DNA from: Allacma fusca
Taxonomy: Eukaryota > Arthropoda > Collembola > Symphypleona > Sminthuridae
Reading direction: 5' to 3'
DNA: 64,000 nucleotides
Assembly: GCA_947179485.1 (NCBI GenBank)
Contig: OX359245.1
Location: 37,807,067 to 37,871,066, forward strand
Shown: positions 21,968 through 34,080 of the stretch, in pieces
How positions within the stretch are numbered: the stretch's first letter is position 1
How the letters are laid out: the number at the start of each line of letters is the position of its first letter
The notes under the pieces: model-generated
Database searches by the model: none
Seen by the model: only the letters and a program-made list of their open reading frames with translations
Told to the model about the DNA's origin: nothing
Program-made: the position numbers and the translations under genes

Positions 21968-24900
21968 CTAAATATGGATGGCCAAATGTCGATTGGGGTT
22001 CCCACTGCTACTGCTCCCACTATTCCCCCCCACGTTCGGATGTCTCTGAGGTCTTCGTCCACTCCCCCCTCCGCCGCCATTGTTATTGCCATGCACAGCA
22101 TTGAGGTTATTGAGGGGGGTGGTCATGGTCGTTCCATTACTCAAGGGGTGGTAGTGGGAGTTTGGGGGGTGGGAGGGGGCGGGGGGTGGGGGTGAGTGGT
22201 TATGATGGTGGATGATTGTAGTGGGGGGTGGAGGGGGTGGGGGACCTTGACTACTGCTCCGCATCGTCATAACTCCTCCATGGTGGGGGGAATTACTCAT
22301 CCGGACATGGACCCCCCTAGATAGGGGTAATTTAGTCTTGACATCTGGCAGGGCAAACCGGAGCTTGGGCCAGAAGCGCTTATCCTCACAATTGAGGTAA
22401 GTGTGGTTTTTGAGGTAAAGCCGGATATCAGGGTCCAAATCCTTGCTAGGGAGGTCCCCAAGAAGAATTATTATCACTTTGCGGTTCCGGTCCTTGAGCA
22501 CCGAATGATGAGCGGATTTTACGTCCGTCCGGCTCCATTCGCCTTCAAAAATAAAAAGTTTGTTTTTACAAAAACATATGTACAAAGTAGAATTTCATGT
22601 TGCCCCAAAAAATTAAACTTGTCGCATAAAAAATTTCCGGACCAAATTCAAGTAAAATTTTTGCGCCTGAATTTGCTAAAATTTGGGTTAACAATTGATG
22701 CAACACTTGGGCAAACACTTTTGTATACAAATTTATGTAAAATTCGGGCAAACATTTGTATACAAATTTATGTAAAATTTGGGCAAACATTTGTATACAA
22801 ATTTATGTAAAATTTGGGCAAACATTTGTATACAAATTTATGTAAAATTTGGGCAAACATTTGTATACAAATTTATGTAAAATTTGGGCAAACACTTTTG
22901 TCTAAACATTTCTGTAAAATTTGGGCAAACACTTTTGTCTAAACATTTCTGTAAAATTTGGGCAAACAATTTTGTATAAACATTTCTGTAAAATTTGGGC
23001 AAACAATTTTGTATAAACATTTCTGTAAAATTTGGGCAAACAATTTTGTATAAACATTTCTGTAAAATTTGGGCAAACACTTTTGTATAAAAATTTATGT
23101 AAAATTCGGGACAAAATTTCTGCAAATATTGGTCAAAAATGTCGATCTAAATATGTAAAATTTGGGCAAAAATGTCGATCTAAAAATGTCTGCAAGATTT
23201 GGTCTCAGAATTGGGTCAAAATTGTTCAAATTCTCAGATTGAGGAAAATTGTTGGGAAATAATTAAAAATGGCTTACCTTTGAGGAAATGATGAGACAAC
23301 ACGAGCACGGTCCTTTTTGAGGCCTCACTGGCTTGGACAATTGTGTCCGCCAAATAAGTTCCTCCAGTAGGGAGATCCCTGTATCTTAAGCACAATCTGT
23401 AGGGAGGATCATGTCGTTCCAACTCTGCAGCCAAAACTTGTCTAACCCAAGCCTCATCCTTAGAACTGTAGGAGACGAAAGCATCAAAAAGTTTGTCCCT
23501 CTCGGTCGGAGCTTCACTACAAGTTCCCAGACGGAGTCCACAATGGGCATGAACCCACACCTTCAGACTCTGCCTCCAGAAATAACCAATAACGGAGAAA
23601 ATGGTAAGGAGGGTCAAGACACCCAAAGCGGTCACTATGACCCATAAATAGTCCTCATGACCCTTCTGGGTCTCACGCACACTCAAGTCCGTGCTTTGCG
23701 AACACCGGGGATTCCTCTCATCGAAGATTTTGACGACCACCAACTCCGAACTATTTTTCTGGTCGATGCACTTGATTTGACCCAGGTCAAAAATTTTGGC
23801 CCGATTTGAATCCAACCACTCCTTGAACGCAATGGTGAACAAGCACTCACAAGTAAACTCATTCCCATGTAAACTGACTTCCTGTAAATTCGGAGCAGCT
23901 TGGAACACTTGCCAGATCTTGAAATTAACAAAATTGTTCCCATGGAGAAAGATGACCCGAAGTTGGGTCAATCCTTCGAAGGTGGAATTATTGACCCAGG
24001 AAATACTATTTTGTTGTAAATACAGCTCTTGTAAATCCTCCAGCTCTTGGAACTCAAAGCCTTCCAAACGCTCCAAAAAATTGTTCTCCAAGTGTAATAC
24101 CCGTAGTTGACCCAGGCCATGGAAGGTCCGATTTTGAATGACCTCGATGTGTGACCCGTTCAAAAATAGTGAGCGTAAATTTTTTCGGCCGATGAAAGCA
24201 TGGGAGTCTAAACTCGGGAAAACATTCCCGTCCAAGTAGAGCTCCGTAACGTCCATGGGGATCTTCGGGATGATCGTTTGACCGTGACCGGAGCAATCCA
24301 CCAAATTATTCGACCAACCTTGGTCATGGTAACAGGAGCAATTTTGAGGGCAGGTCATTTCACAGTCACAAGCATCAAAGTCACAGCATGAGCACGCGGA
24401 GAAACAATGGGATTCATATTTGCACAAAAACTGGGTCGAAGATATGGTCAAGTATGACGTCGGGGCCAAATTACGGTCAAAGGTCAGGGAGCATTTGACC
24501 TCTTCCGAGTCCTGAATTATTGGATAATGACCGATCTCCATATTCATATTTTGGAGCCACTGCATCGTGCAATCGCAGGTCAGGGGGTTTTGACCCAAGA
24601 ATATTTCCGTAGGAGGGGTTTTATCCGGCGATAACCGCAGGGCATTTGGATCGATTTTGGTCAAATGATTAAAACTAAGGTCAACTCGGGTCAAATTCGG
24701 CTTCCGAAAGAAAGTATATGGTAAAATCGTATGGATTTGATTCTCACTCAAAATTAAATTCTCGATCGAATCCGGCAAATTCGAACTTCCGATCTCGAGG
24801 AGGGAGTTCTGGGACAAGTCTAAATTTCGGAGTCGCAATTGCTTTTCCAGATCTAAACAACTCCCTAAAGAGCGGATCTGATTGGAGCGCAAGTCCAGCC

Positions 24901-26692
24901 ATTGGAGCCGAGGCGGGAAATTTGAGTACTCCAGATGTTCCAAATTGTTCCCCGAGATATTGAGCCACAGCAAATTCGGGATGTTTTTAAACAGACCCTT
25001 GATATCCATTAATTTGTTAGTGTCCAAACGAATGGCTTGCAAATTCGGAGAATTGTCAAAAGCCCCCGGTTCCACCGATGTGATATTATTCTTCGCCAGG
25101 TTGATAATCTTCAACGAAGGGAGATCGCTAAAAGCCGATGCAGGCACATTTTTGATCAGATTATCGGTCAATCGGAGGCCGTACAAGCTCCCCAAGTGTT
25201 GATAGGAAGCGTTTCGAATATCCTGGATTTTGTTCTCCCCGAGGTCCAAAGTCTTTAACAAACTGAGTGTGGTCAGGGCTTCAGGAATCCGGTCAAGTTT
25301 GTTCCCGCTCAAATTCAGGTCAATCAAGTTCGAACAATTTTGGAAACTATTCGGAGCCACACTCGTGATCCCATTATTGTCCAAGGCCAGGAAACTTAGA
25401 ACAAAGAGCCCATTGCAAATAAACGGGTCAATGATTTTCAGGTCATTGTGGCTCACCAGAAGTGTATGTAAATTATACATCCCGCCAAAAGCGCCTTCAG
25501 CGATCACCGATATCTGGTTACTTTCCAGGTTCAAGACCTGAAGAGAGCTCAAGTCCCGGAACAGTATCGTGTCAACCTTGGTCAGGTCATTGTGAGCTAA
25601 ATTCAGGACAATCAGGCGGACCAATCCCCGGAATGTTTCGCCATTGACCCACTCCGTCGTCAGTTCATTATGGGCCAGGTCCAGCACCACCAGATGTTCC
25701 AAACCAGAGAACAATCCTGGAGCAATCACGCTCAAAGAATTATTCCCCAAATGGATTTCCTTCAAGGCCCGATTATCCTTAAAAAATTCGGGCGGGAGCG
25801 AGGTCAATTGGTTCCCGGCCAATCGGATGACCTTCAATTGGGTCAAACCCAGCAAGGCTCTTTCTGCAGCAATCGTTATAGAATTCAGGTCCAGGGTCAA
25901 TTCTTCAAGTTCCGTAACCGAAGCGAACGTTGCAGGAGGTAAAAGGCTAAAATGGTTTGAGCTCAAATCCAACACTCGAATATGGTTCGGGCAATTTTGA
26001 GGGTTAGTTGGGTCAAGGGGTAAAATCCCGATTGACCGGAAATCTCGAAGAAAACAAGAACTCAGGTTCAAATGGACCAGGGAAGGGAGGCAGAGGAAAT
26101 CATTTGGCAGGGAATTCAGACTAGTGCTAGAGAGGTCCAAAAAACGAAGATCACGTAATCCCCCGAAAACCCCGGATTTGATGTCCAGAGAAAATGCGCC
26201 AGGCCAGGTGAGACTAGTTCGGGCGTGAATGGTCAGATTTTGCAAGTATGGTAAATAACTTAAGGCGCCGGGTGTGATGCCCGTTATCCGGCAATTTTCC
26301 AGGCTGAGGGCACGCAGATTTGCTACGGCCATGAAAACCCCGTGGGATAGGACGTGACCACTTTTCGAATTTCCCGGGTCTTCTTCGGAAGTGGGAGCCC
26401 CAGAAATACATTGAACTGAGAGGGCTTTTGCATGCTCTGGACCTATCCCATACACTTCGTCCTCCACTATTAAACTATTGCCGGGCTCCGAGACACAATT
26501 TAAGCGCTCAATGTCCTGGTAGACACTCCACTGACACTGGGGCGGGTGAAGACCTTCGGTTCTAACTAAAAGCGCGGGAAATATTAAATCAAGGGTGAGC
26601 ACTTTCAACAGGGGAATTAGTATTGCTAAGGATTTGTAACGACTCCGGGTCTTAGTCTGCCTTTTCGGGCTGGAAGAATTATGGGAGGTCAT
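21968..26692 (-). CDS. Toll-family receptor, Toll-6/Toll-7/18-wheeler/Tollo class, two coding exons
   Basis: Coding exons are 26692-23278 and 22542-21968 (minus strand). Joined they give 3990 nt, a 1329-residue type I membrane receptor. The junction is AAAG|GTAAGC to GAAG|GC, phase 1, and keeps TIR homology running (HHFLK-G-EWSR). Start: the ATG has an in-frame stop 12 nt upstream (26704-26702). Layout: basic N-terminus and hydrophobic signal segment about 21-47; roughly twenty leucine-rich repeats to about 700; a cysteine-rich LRRCT/LRRNT pair about 704-803; a second LRR block; a second LRRCT about 944-997; transmembrane segment about 1015-1039; TIR domain about 1066-1205 with DAFVSYSSKDEAWV, RDLPTGG (BB loop) and the FW of box 3 at 1195-1196; then a 124-residue Pro/His/Gly/Ser-rich tail. 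Two LRR blocks around a central Cys cluster plus a long tail mark the long Toll class. In Drosophila those members act mostly in epithelial patterning. I cannot choose among the paralogues. Confidence 0.95.
22150..22245 (+). other. G-rich tract opposite the Toll C-terminal tail
   Basis: The plus strand, which is the template strand of the Toll gene, has many runs of three to six G (for example TGGGGGGTGGGAGGGGGCGG near 22162). This could form G-quadruplexes. It encodes the Pro/His-rich tail on the minus strand. Confidence 0.5.
22543..23277 (-). other. Toll intron, 735 bp
   Basis: GT-AG intron between the two coding exons: donor GTAAGC at 23277, acceptor ending TTTTTGAAG at 22543. The continuous frame on each side reads a few residues into the intron and then stops, which is how the ends were fixed. 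Most of it is minisatellite. Confidence 0.9.
22690..23115. repeat. 35/37-bp minisatellite inside the Toll intron
   Basis: About eleven units. The first half is a 35-bp unit GGGCAAACATTTGTATACAA plus ATTTATGTAAAATTT. The second half is a 37-bp unit with TTTTGTCTAAACATT or TTTTGTATAAACATT in the middle. The 35-bp unit contains ATTTGTATACAAAT, a perfect 14-bp palindrome. Confidence 0.9.
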
Positions 26693-28100
26693 TTTTTTAT
26701 TTCACGCCTTTTGCAAATTACTGCAATTCTGGCGGGGGAAATTCTCACTTCATTTTGTTTTCAGAGTTTTGCAGATTTAGGGAAGTTTTTCCGTTTTCAC
26801 AATTTGACCGGAAAAAAATTTGGGGCACTTTATAGGAAGGAAAATTTACACGTTTTTAATCACCTTGGGAATTTTCACAATCATTTTAGACAGCGCAGGG
26901 ATTCTCCAGAAAATTTCAAGGTTTTTTTGGGCTGGTTTGATAGATTTATGAAAAATTTGATTTTTGTAGAAAATTCTCGGGAAATTCCTGTCGTTTTGAT
27001 TATTTTTGTTAAATTTCGATAATTTTTCCTTCCTTGGTTGATTTCTGGGTTTTTTTCTGGATTTTTAGGGGCACTGTGAGAAATTTTGTTGAAATCTCTG
27101 GTATTTCTTGAAAATTTTGTCAAATTTGGGGGTATTGTGAGAAATTTCGGGAATTTGTCAAAGTTTTGTGAAAATTTGAGAAAAGCGGGGTGTCTTGAGA
27201 ATTTTAGGGAAATTCAAAGCTTCTGGATGAAATTTTCTTAAATTTTGTGATATTTTGAGTAATTTCCGTATCTTTCGCCCGTTTTTGAATTTTCGTCACT
27301 GTTTGTATCAGATTTTTGAAAATGTTCACAAAATTTCTTAATGCTTGGAAAATCTTGTTGGTTTTCGTATAATTCTCACAAAAACTTAGGTTTTGTTGTA
27401 ATTTCTTGTTTTGGAAAGATTTTGACAATTTTTAGCGAAACTTTGATCTTTTCGTATTTTAAGCTCAAATTTTGTCAATCTAATCAAATTCAAGAAAATT
27501 AAGTAAATTTTCCCCGAAAATTAATAACGTTTGACGAGTTTTGACACTCACGATCGATTTTTATTGTTGAATTTCGAAAAAACAAATTTTTTCATAAAAT
27601 CGTTAAATTTTCAAATTTTTCACCGCTAAGATTAATCAAAGTCGATTTTCAAGCACTGGTTCAAATTTTACACTGAAAACTAATTTGACTTCTGATTCTT
27701 GAATTTTGGTTTATGATACCTCAAAATGTGTATATTTTATTTTTGAGAAAATGTTTGTCCTGCACGTTTTCCCGTCAAACTTAGTTCTTTTTAGGCACGT
27801 TCACACAAAATTTTGAGGTTTTTTCGAAGAAAATGTGGAGGAACTTTCCAGTAGGAAGAGCGGAAACTTTTGCCGCATTTCCCGGCTCATTTGCCCACTT
27901 TCCGGTGTGAGTGTCTGAAGCAGTGGAAAATCCAGATTTTCACACCTCACTGTCCAGAAGTAATTCTCACATTAAAACCTCCGGCCAATTTTCGACAAAC
28001 TTGAGGGAAACGGAAAGGTCTCGGAAGTTCCATATTTGTTTGGAAACTTGGATTTCACCACATTTCCCCCCGAGAAGTTAGCGGCCTCAAAAAAATAAAC
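26693..28100. other. 5' flank of the Toll gene
   Basis: AT-rich, with G/T-rich phrases such as GAAATTT and GGGAATTT. It probably contains the Toll promoter and 5' UTR, but I could not fix a TATA box or initiator. Open frames are short and look random. Confidence 0.35.
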
Positions 28101-31100
28101 AAACTTTTGTCTTTACAAAAACAAACAAATTCAGTGTGTAGTCGCTTTGGGATAATAGTAATGGGCTCGAAAATTTTCTCCCTTTTCCAAGCACAGGCGT
28201 TCCCACACAAATACACTCAAAACTGTTACAATGTGCTTCAAAAGTTCATAAGGTACGGAAAAAAACTGAAGGAAATGCTGATTTCTGGCCTTCCACTTCA
28301 AAAGTCGAGAAAATCGAAAATTCCTCGTTTTCACAGTTGATTTGGTTTTCCAAGTTTTTCTTTTTGTTTATTATTACGAGCCCGCATATTTCCTAGTTCT
28401 TTGTTTTTTCTGTCCCTCTGTGCTTCTCTGGTGTCGTTTTTTGAGGGCTGATGATTTATTCCGCACGCGAGCAACTTTGGAAGCTATTGTTACTTTTCTG
28501 TGGAATTTTTGAGAAGCAAACCGAAAAGAAAATTGGCATAAAGTTTCAGAAAATTTTAAACTGTAAAGTAGTTTCCGAAAATTTTCGTGAAACAAATTTG
28601 AGTGTTTGTTAAAATCCGAAACTTCAAATTTTGAAGATATTTGGCACAATTATATTTTACAGGGAAATCACAAGATATTTTCCTGAAAATAGTGTCCAGT
28701 ACACTGATGACAATCAGGGTATGAAGTTGTGGAGAAAATTTTAGGGGGTTAAAATTTTCTCACAGTGTTACGTAAACTTTCACTGAAAACTGAATTCGAA
28801 ACAATTTTCGTCTCAAAATCTGCACTGAAAATTGTTTATTGATTTTAATCAAGTTGGCTCCAAAACGAAGGGAAAATTTCTTGCGGGAAAATTTTCCAGA
28901 ATAGTTTTTTATGCTCCGAATTTTTTACGAATCCCCAATTATGGTAGCTTAATAAAGTTCCATATGAAATCCTCCAGGTTGTTGTCTAGTGTCAACTGGG
29001 AAGTCAAAATTTTGGAATTCCGGCTTTTTGAAGAAAATCACAATTTTATGGGAAACGTTTAAGAAACCAGGGTTGAGTTCATTGGAGCACAAAATCTTGA
29101 ATTTTCCAGGTAAAGTTGTCTTTCTCCAATTCCAAATAAAATTTCGGTCGAATTTACCGTAATTTGTTTTCAGTTAAGTTCAAATCAAGTAGCTTTGAAA
29201 ATGTTGAACGAAATCAGCTAAAACTGTTTTGTCTTTGATTTTTAACAAAAGCTGCCCGAAATGTTCTCCAGCTTTTTGATTTTCTTCTCAAAATTGGGGT
29301 TAAAAGTTGATTCCGGAAAAAGTGGCGTAAATTTTCCCTTTATAGTAGCTTCTGCACAGGAACTTATTTGAGGGCGGAAAATTGTTTAAAATGTTGCACA
29401 CCCCAAATTCATGAAAACGTTTTCACAAAATATTTCTTAAAGTCTTGCACAAGAGTTTTCCAAAAAACGTTTCTTATGGGAAATGCGTCTGTGAAATTTG
29501 AAGCGGAAATTTTAGGTTTGGGGATATGACGTTGAAATTTTAATAAAATTTTCCCAGGTAACTTCCACAAAAACACAACACGATCAATCAATGTGTTTCT
29601 AAGGGGACTGAGCACGTTCTGTCTTATGGCTGTGAAAATGTGTAGAACGAAGACAGGCGTAGATTTCCCACCGTCGGAAGAATTTCCAACGTGCCAGCTT
29701 TGAAGGAAAAATAAATGTGGGCTCCACTGGAGGAGATACGTGTGAGGAAAATTATTTTTGAGGAGCGACGTGTACAACCTGCCCCTCGGACGAGTTCTAC
29801 GTGAATGCTGCTCTCTCCCAAATTTTTCCCAGAGTTGTGCAGAGTTCAGTGTGTTTGGGGACGGTTAAGGAGAGGAATGGTTTTGGTCCCTTGCGAGGAG
29901 GATTTTCTCTCTCTCTCTCTCTCTCTCAATTATTTTCAGGACATGTGTCTATGTACATGAGTGTGAATTTTACGTATTAATGCATACATGTGGGGCTTGT
30001 AGTTGTACAACCTGTGCACACCTTCGACTCCGTATATTTGAACCACGGCTGGAGTTCTTGTAGCTCTTCTGGAAGGGGGAATGCTCAGCTGCCAGACTGT
30101 ACCCAGTCGTTCTCACATCATCCTTTAATCAGCTCCGGACCTGACTTGGCCTGTCTCAATGGGAAAAATTGAGAGAAAATTTTTACGCCCATGTATTTTT
30201 TCCCCAATGCAATTTCCAGGTTCCTCAAATATGCGGGCGGATTTTATTTACTGCAAAGAAATTGTTTCTGAGAAAATTTTCACCCAAAGTTTCATGGGAT
30301 TTAAAACGAATTCTTCCAACGTTTTAACAAATTTGAACAAAACTTCTGCAACTGTAGTTTCAAAATTTTGATAAAATTTGCACTAAAAATTTAGGCAAAA
30401 CCTCTTTTCCAGTTTGTTGCTCCCTGAAAAATTGCATGCAACCGTTAAAATTTACGGGTTCGGGTTTCGAAAATTTTACTTAAATTTCACTTAAAAGGTG
30501 TCAAAACACTTTTTCTCTCTTTCAAAATAATTTCTTCAAATTTTGGAATTTTTTTGTCCTGTCCGAGTTTAAGCCCAAGTAGTGAAAAATTTGAGTCCAA
30601 AATTCTAGAAAAATTTGATATTTGATGTGCTTTTGGGGCTCTGTATTTGTCTTGGATTAAATTTTCCCCTTTGGCCTATGAAGAATTTAAGGGTTGCCAG
30701 CGCCACCTATGATCCGGATTTCTCACTGATTTTCAATGGAAGAGCCGAACCTCCTTGAAAATAATTTTCTCCTTGATTTTCTTCGTAGGATCTTTGTTTC
30801 AAGGGAAGTTTACTTCAGAATTTAAACACTTCTGGCTGGTAATTTTTGTGCTCTTGCACACTCAAAAATTTCCTGCTGATGTTTTAATTTTTTGTAAGAA
30901 AATGTGTAGAATGTTTTGCAAAATTTTCCCAACTTGTTTTCTTTAGAAGGTTTCAGATTTTGAAGGAGATTTTTTTTGTAGTAGAATGTTCACTCCCCGG
31001 ATTAGTTTAGATGAGAAAATGCTGTTGAATTTTATCCAAGGCTGAAGAAGGAGACGGTAGGAATTGAAAAAGTGTGGTTTGGAAGCTCACTGAACGCTTC

Positions 31101-32130
31101 TCCCGTAATTGTATGGGTTTTTCTCGTGCTCTGGAATAATTCAGAAAGAAAAGGTATCGTGAGATTAGGAGTTGGGAAATGCTTAAGATGAATTATTGAG
31201 CTAAAGTCTATGGGGGAATTTGGAGGTAGAGGAAAGTGGAAGTGAGGGTGATCCTTTCGTATTATGAATTCCCAGAGAGTTCATATATATAAATTTACTG
31301 TAATCCATCCGAGAAGGAAAAGGAGCAAAAGTTACAGAGAAAAGCCCTGAGGGGGAATAGTCCTAGGAAAATATTTCTTTTACTAATTAAACACTTTGGA
31401 GAGCTCATGTATCCTTCACTGTCATCAATTCCCTAAATTTTTTCAGGAATAACCCCCTCCCCTATCTTTAAAAAAAACTTATATATATGAAAAGATTATA
31501 CACAGAAAGATTCTATACTCTTAAACCCCCCTACCCACCTCTCCATACATTACACACTCTGTCAAGTTAAACGTCAAAACTTCGTGTGTCATTTGTAATT
31601 ATTAATGCGCACACAGTTTTTCATGCGTGCATTCAAGCCCGCAATGTACACAAAATTCCCCATCCATTTACTTAAGCTCTGTCCTCCCCGAAATTAAATA
31701 ACATTCCTTGATGTTTAGCCCATGAATTTTTAATTTTTCCGCAAAGAACCTTTCAATTATTAATTTGAAACTTGGCAAAAATTGAAAAAACTTGAAATAC
31801 TCCATCCATGGTGAAAAGTACAAAACAATTAGGGTTAAAAATTGTGTAGTCGGATTTGTAGAGCAGAGGCTCAAAATTTTGAAGTTTGTCATATTTTTTA
31901 GATGCGAGTGACAACAGGTATTTTGAATTGTATTGATTGTAATGTAAAGGCATGTGGGAGTGCTTCATACATAATTGAGATCAGCGTAGATTCAACAATG
32001 GCTACACTCCAGCCATCTGTGGAGTTAAAATCACACTGTTTTTCAACAATCGGATTTGTATTCTGTCTCTTAGCTCTTTCTGTTATTGACTTACACAGTC
32101 AATTGTAAATTTTTTTTTCGGGTGCAATTA
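28101..32130. other. Intergenic DNA, no gene seen
   Basis: A perfect (CT)n tract lies near 29906-29928. Other parts are AT-rich. Open frames of up to 122 codons (minus strand, 29409-29777) have no domain. A 68-codon frame at 31902-32108 ends in a hydrophobic stretch but has nothing else to support it. Confidence 0.4.
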
Positions 32131-33230
32131 CTGCATTTAAATATCTATCCTTGCCACTAGATCACATGGGAAACATCCTTTTTATAATACGTACTGTTAA
32201 TCAATTATTTCAAAATGAAACTTCCTGAGAACACTGGATTGTTGAAGGCAGTAAGCTATCCTTGCCACTAGATCACATGGGAAATATAATTATTTCAGAT
32301 GAAGGAATTCAAAACTCTTTAAAATTGTAAATAGATTTATCTTATGCAAATGTAACGAAACTAAGCAACGGTTCAAACTTAGGCATAATCAGAAAATAAC
32401 ACGTTTGAGAACATGGAAGATATCCTCGCCACTAGATCACATGGGAAAAATAATAATTTCAAAGTTTGCAGTATCAAAACCTACAAGGTAACTCATTGAA
32501 CAACCAATGCTTACTGAAGTAGTTTTCAATCAAAATTAAAATAGTGCTCTTACAAATAGATCACATTAAAAATTCGATTCTTTTGGATTGAGCAAACCTC
32601 AGAAGATAGCTTTGTTGCTTCAGTAACTTGTAATTTGTTTCGAAGATTGTTTTGAAGACTAAGTTTCAGAAGGAATTGAGTTATCCTCGCCACTAGATCA
32701 CACGGGAAAAATAATTACTTCAAATTTCAAATGACTGAAATAGCAACTTGACTGGTCACATAGTCAAAAGAAATTAAGTTAGAATTTGTAATTCACAGAA
32801 TCCTATAGGAGTCATATGCCCTGGCCACTGAATCACATGGAAAAAATAATTACTTCAAATTTTCAAAGTCTGGACTAAACTCTTGAGTTATCACAGAGTC
32901 AATGCAAAGTGAACTTGAGTATTTTGCGTTCAGAAATTTACGGCAAGAGGAATAAGCTATCTTCGCCACTAGATCACATGGGAAAAATAATTATTTCACG
33001 GAAGCCATTGCTTTTATAGCTAACTGTTCTAAGATCACTGTAAATTGAATTAATAAATGTTAAGAGGAAATGAGCAAGGATTGCCACTAAGATACAACTC
33101 GCAAAGCTGGATATCACTGAATTAATGCAATTGTACTTGCTTTATTTTGAAATCAGGGAGTTTTAGAGGTAAGAATCTATCCTTGCCACTAGATCACATG
33201 GGACAAATAATTATTTTAGAGTTCTTGAAT
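32131..33230 (-). repeat. Array of nine tRNA-Glu 5'-half-like boxes separated by diverged spacers
   Basis: Clear boxes on the minus strand: 32144-32171, 32255-32282, 32419-32446, 32680-32707, 32814-32841, 32956-32983 and 33176-33203. Decayed boxes: about 32544-32571 and 33074-33100. Start-to-start distances run 111, 164, 125, 136, 134, 142, 118 and 102 bp. The full conserved block is about 44 bp. On the minus strand it reads TGAAATAATTATTTT, then TCCCATGTGATCTAGTGG, then CAAGGATAGC. The second and third parts match tRNA-Glu bases 1-28. No 3' half or closing acceptor strand follows. Spacers share little obvious sequence. This looks like an old tandem array under constraint at the box, or one repeatedly re-copied. 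Confidence 0.9.
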
Positions 33231-34080
33231 ATATCCAGCTTTGCGTAGGTACACAAACGTCATCCCGATTAAAGACAATTTTTTCCTGGACTACGCTCCA
33301 CGTTTTCCCCTCAGGATGAAGCTTATTATGTTAAGATAATTTTTATTGAAAATAATCATGTGAAATGATAAATGCTGTGATACTGTGAATATTACGTAAT
33401 ATGAAATGCTATTTCGGCTCTTAAGTTTATGCACTGATAATAAGGACTGTAATTTTCTGTTTAATTTCCTGAGATTTACATTGTACATAGGTTATTCAAG
33501 AGCCTGGAAACCACATTTTTGTGCTTGAAAGGAGACGACATTTGTGCTTGAGGAAAGAATGACTCAGGGCCAGACATGAAACAAGTCATATTTTTCTTGC
33601 TCTTTTCACACATTGTAAACCTGTCAGAAATGTGAAAGCTAAACAATGGCTTTGCCTCCCATCAACTCCTTCCTTCTCTCCTGGACTTCTCTGCAACAGA
33701 GATCTCTCGAGAGACTCTGAGGATATGGGGATGGAAACCATGGATTATTTACACAACGAGTTAAAAATTACAAATGTGGGCTATTTAATTACCTCACGAG
33801 GGAACTCTGCCTTTCGTTTGTATACATTTTGTAACATATTACCAGGGCACGTTAGAATACATACGGACGATTGTCTGTAAGCACTTCATACACAATTGTT
33901 ACAAACGGAAATACATATACGACAGAGCTCTGCTTGGGAACGGAGATTTGAGGGACCTGAACTCCCACTTGGAATGCACTTGAATTTTGAGCTGCTTTGG
34001 GACTCTTTAGTTTACCTGTTCATAATTGCTAAATTGAAGTGTCAAGGCTACTTGAAGATACATATTTTTATGCTCCTGGT
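33231..34080. other. Intergenic DNA, no gene seen
   Basis: Unique-looking sequence. Frames at 33632-33880 and 33896-34105 (82 and 69 codons) have no recognisable domain. Confidence 0.4.

Noticed and set aside
23683-26000. Several plus-strand and alternate minus-strand frames of 70-118 codons across the Toll exon
   Set aside because: They are shadows of the Toll reading frame.
32144-33203. tRNA-like boxes as primer binding sites of LTR retroelements
   Set aside because: Primer sites usually complement the 3' end of a tRNA. Here the sequence equals the 5' half, and no LTRs or coding parts are present.
32144-33203. Repeat-spacer layout as a CRISPR array
   Set aside because: Spacers are 75-135 bp, uneven and not spacer-like, repeats vary, and the context is eukaryotic with no cas genes.
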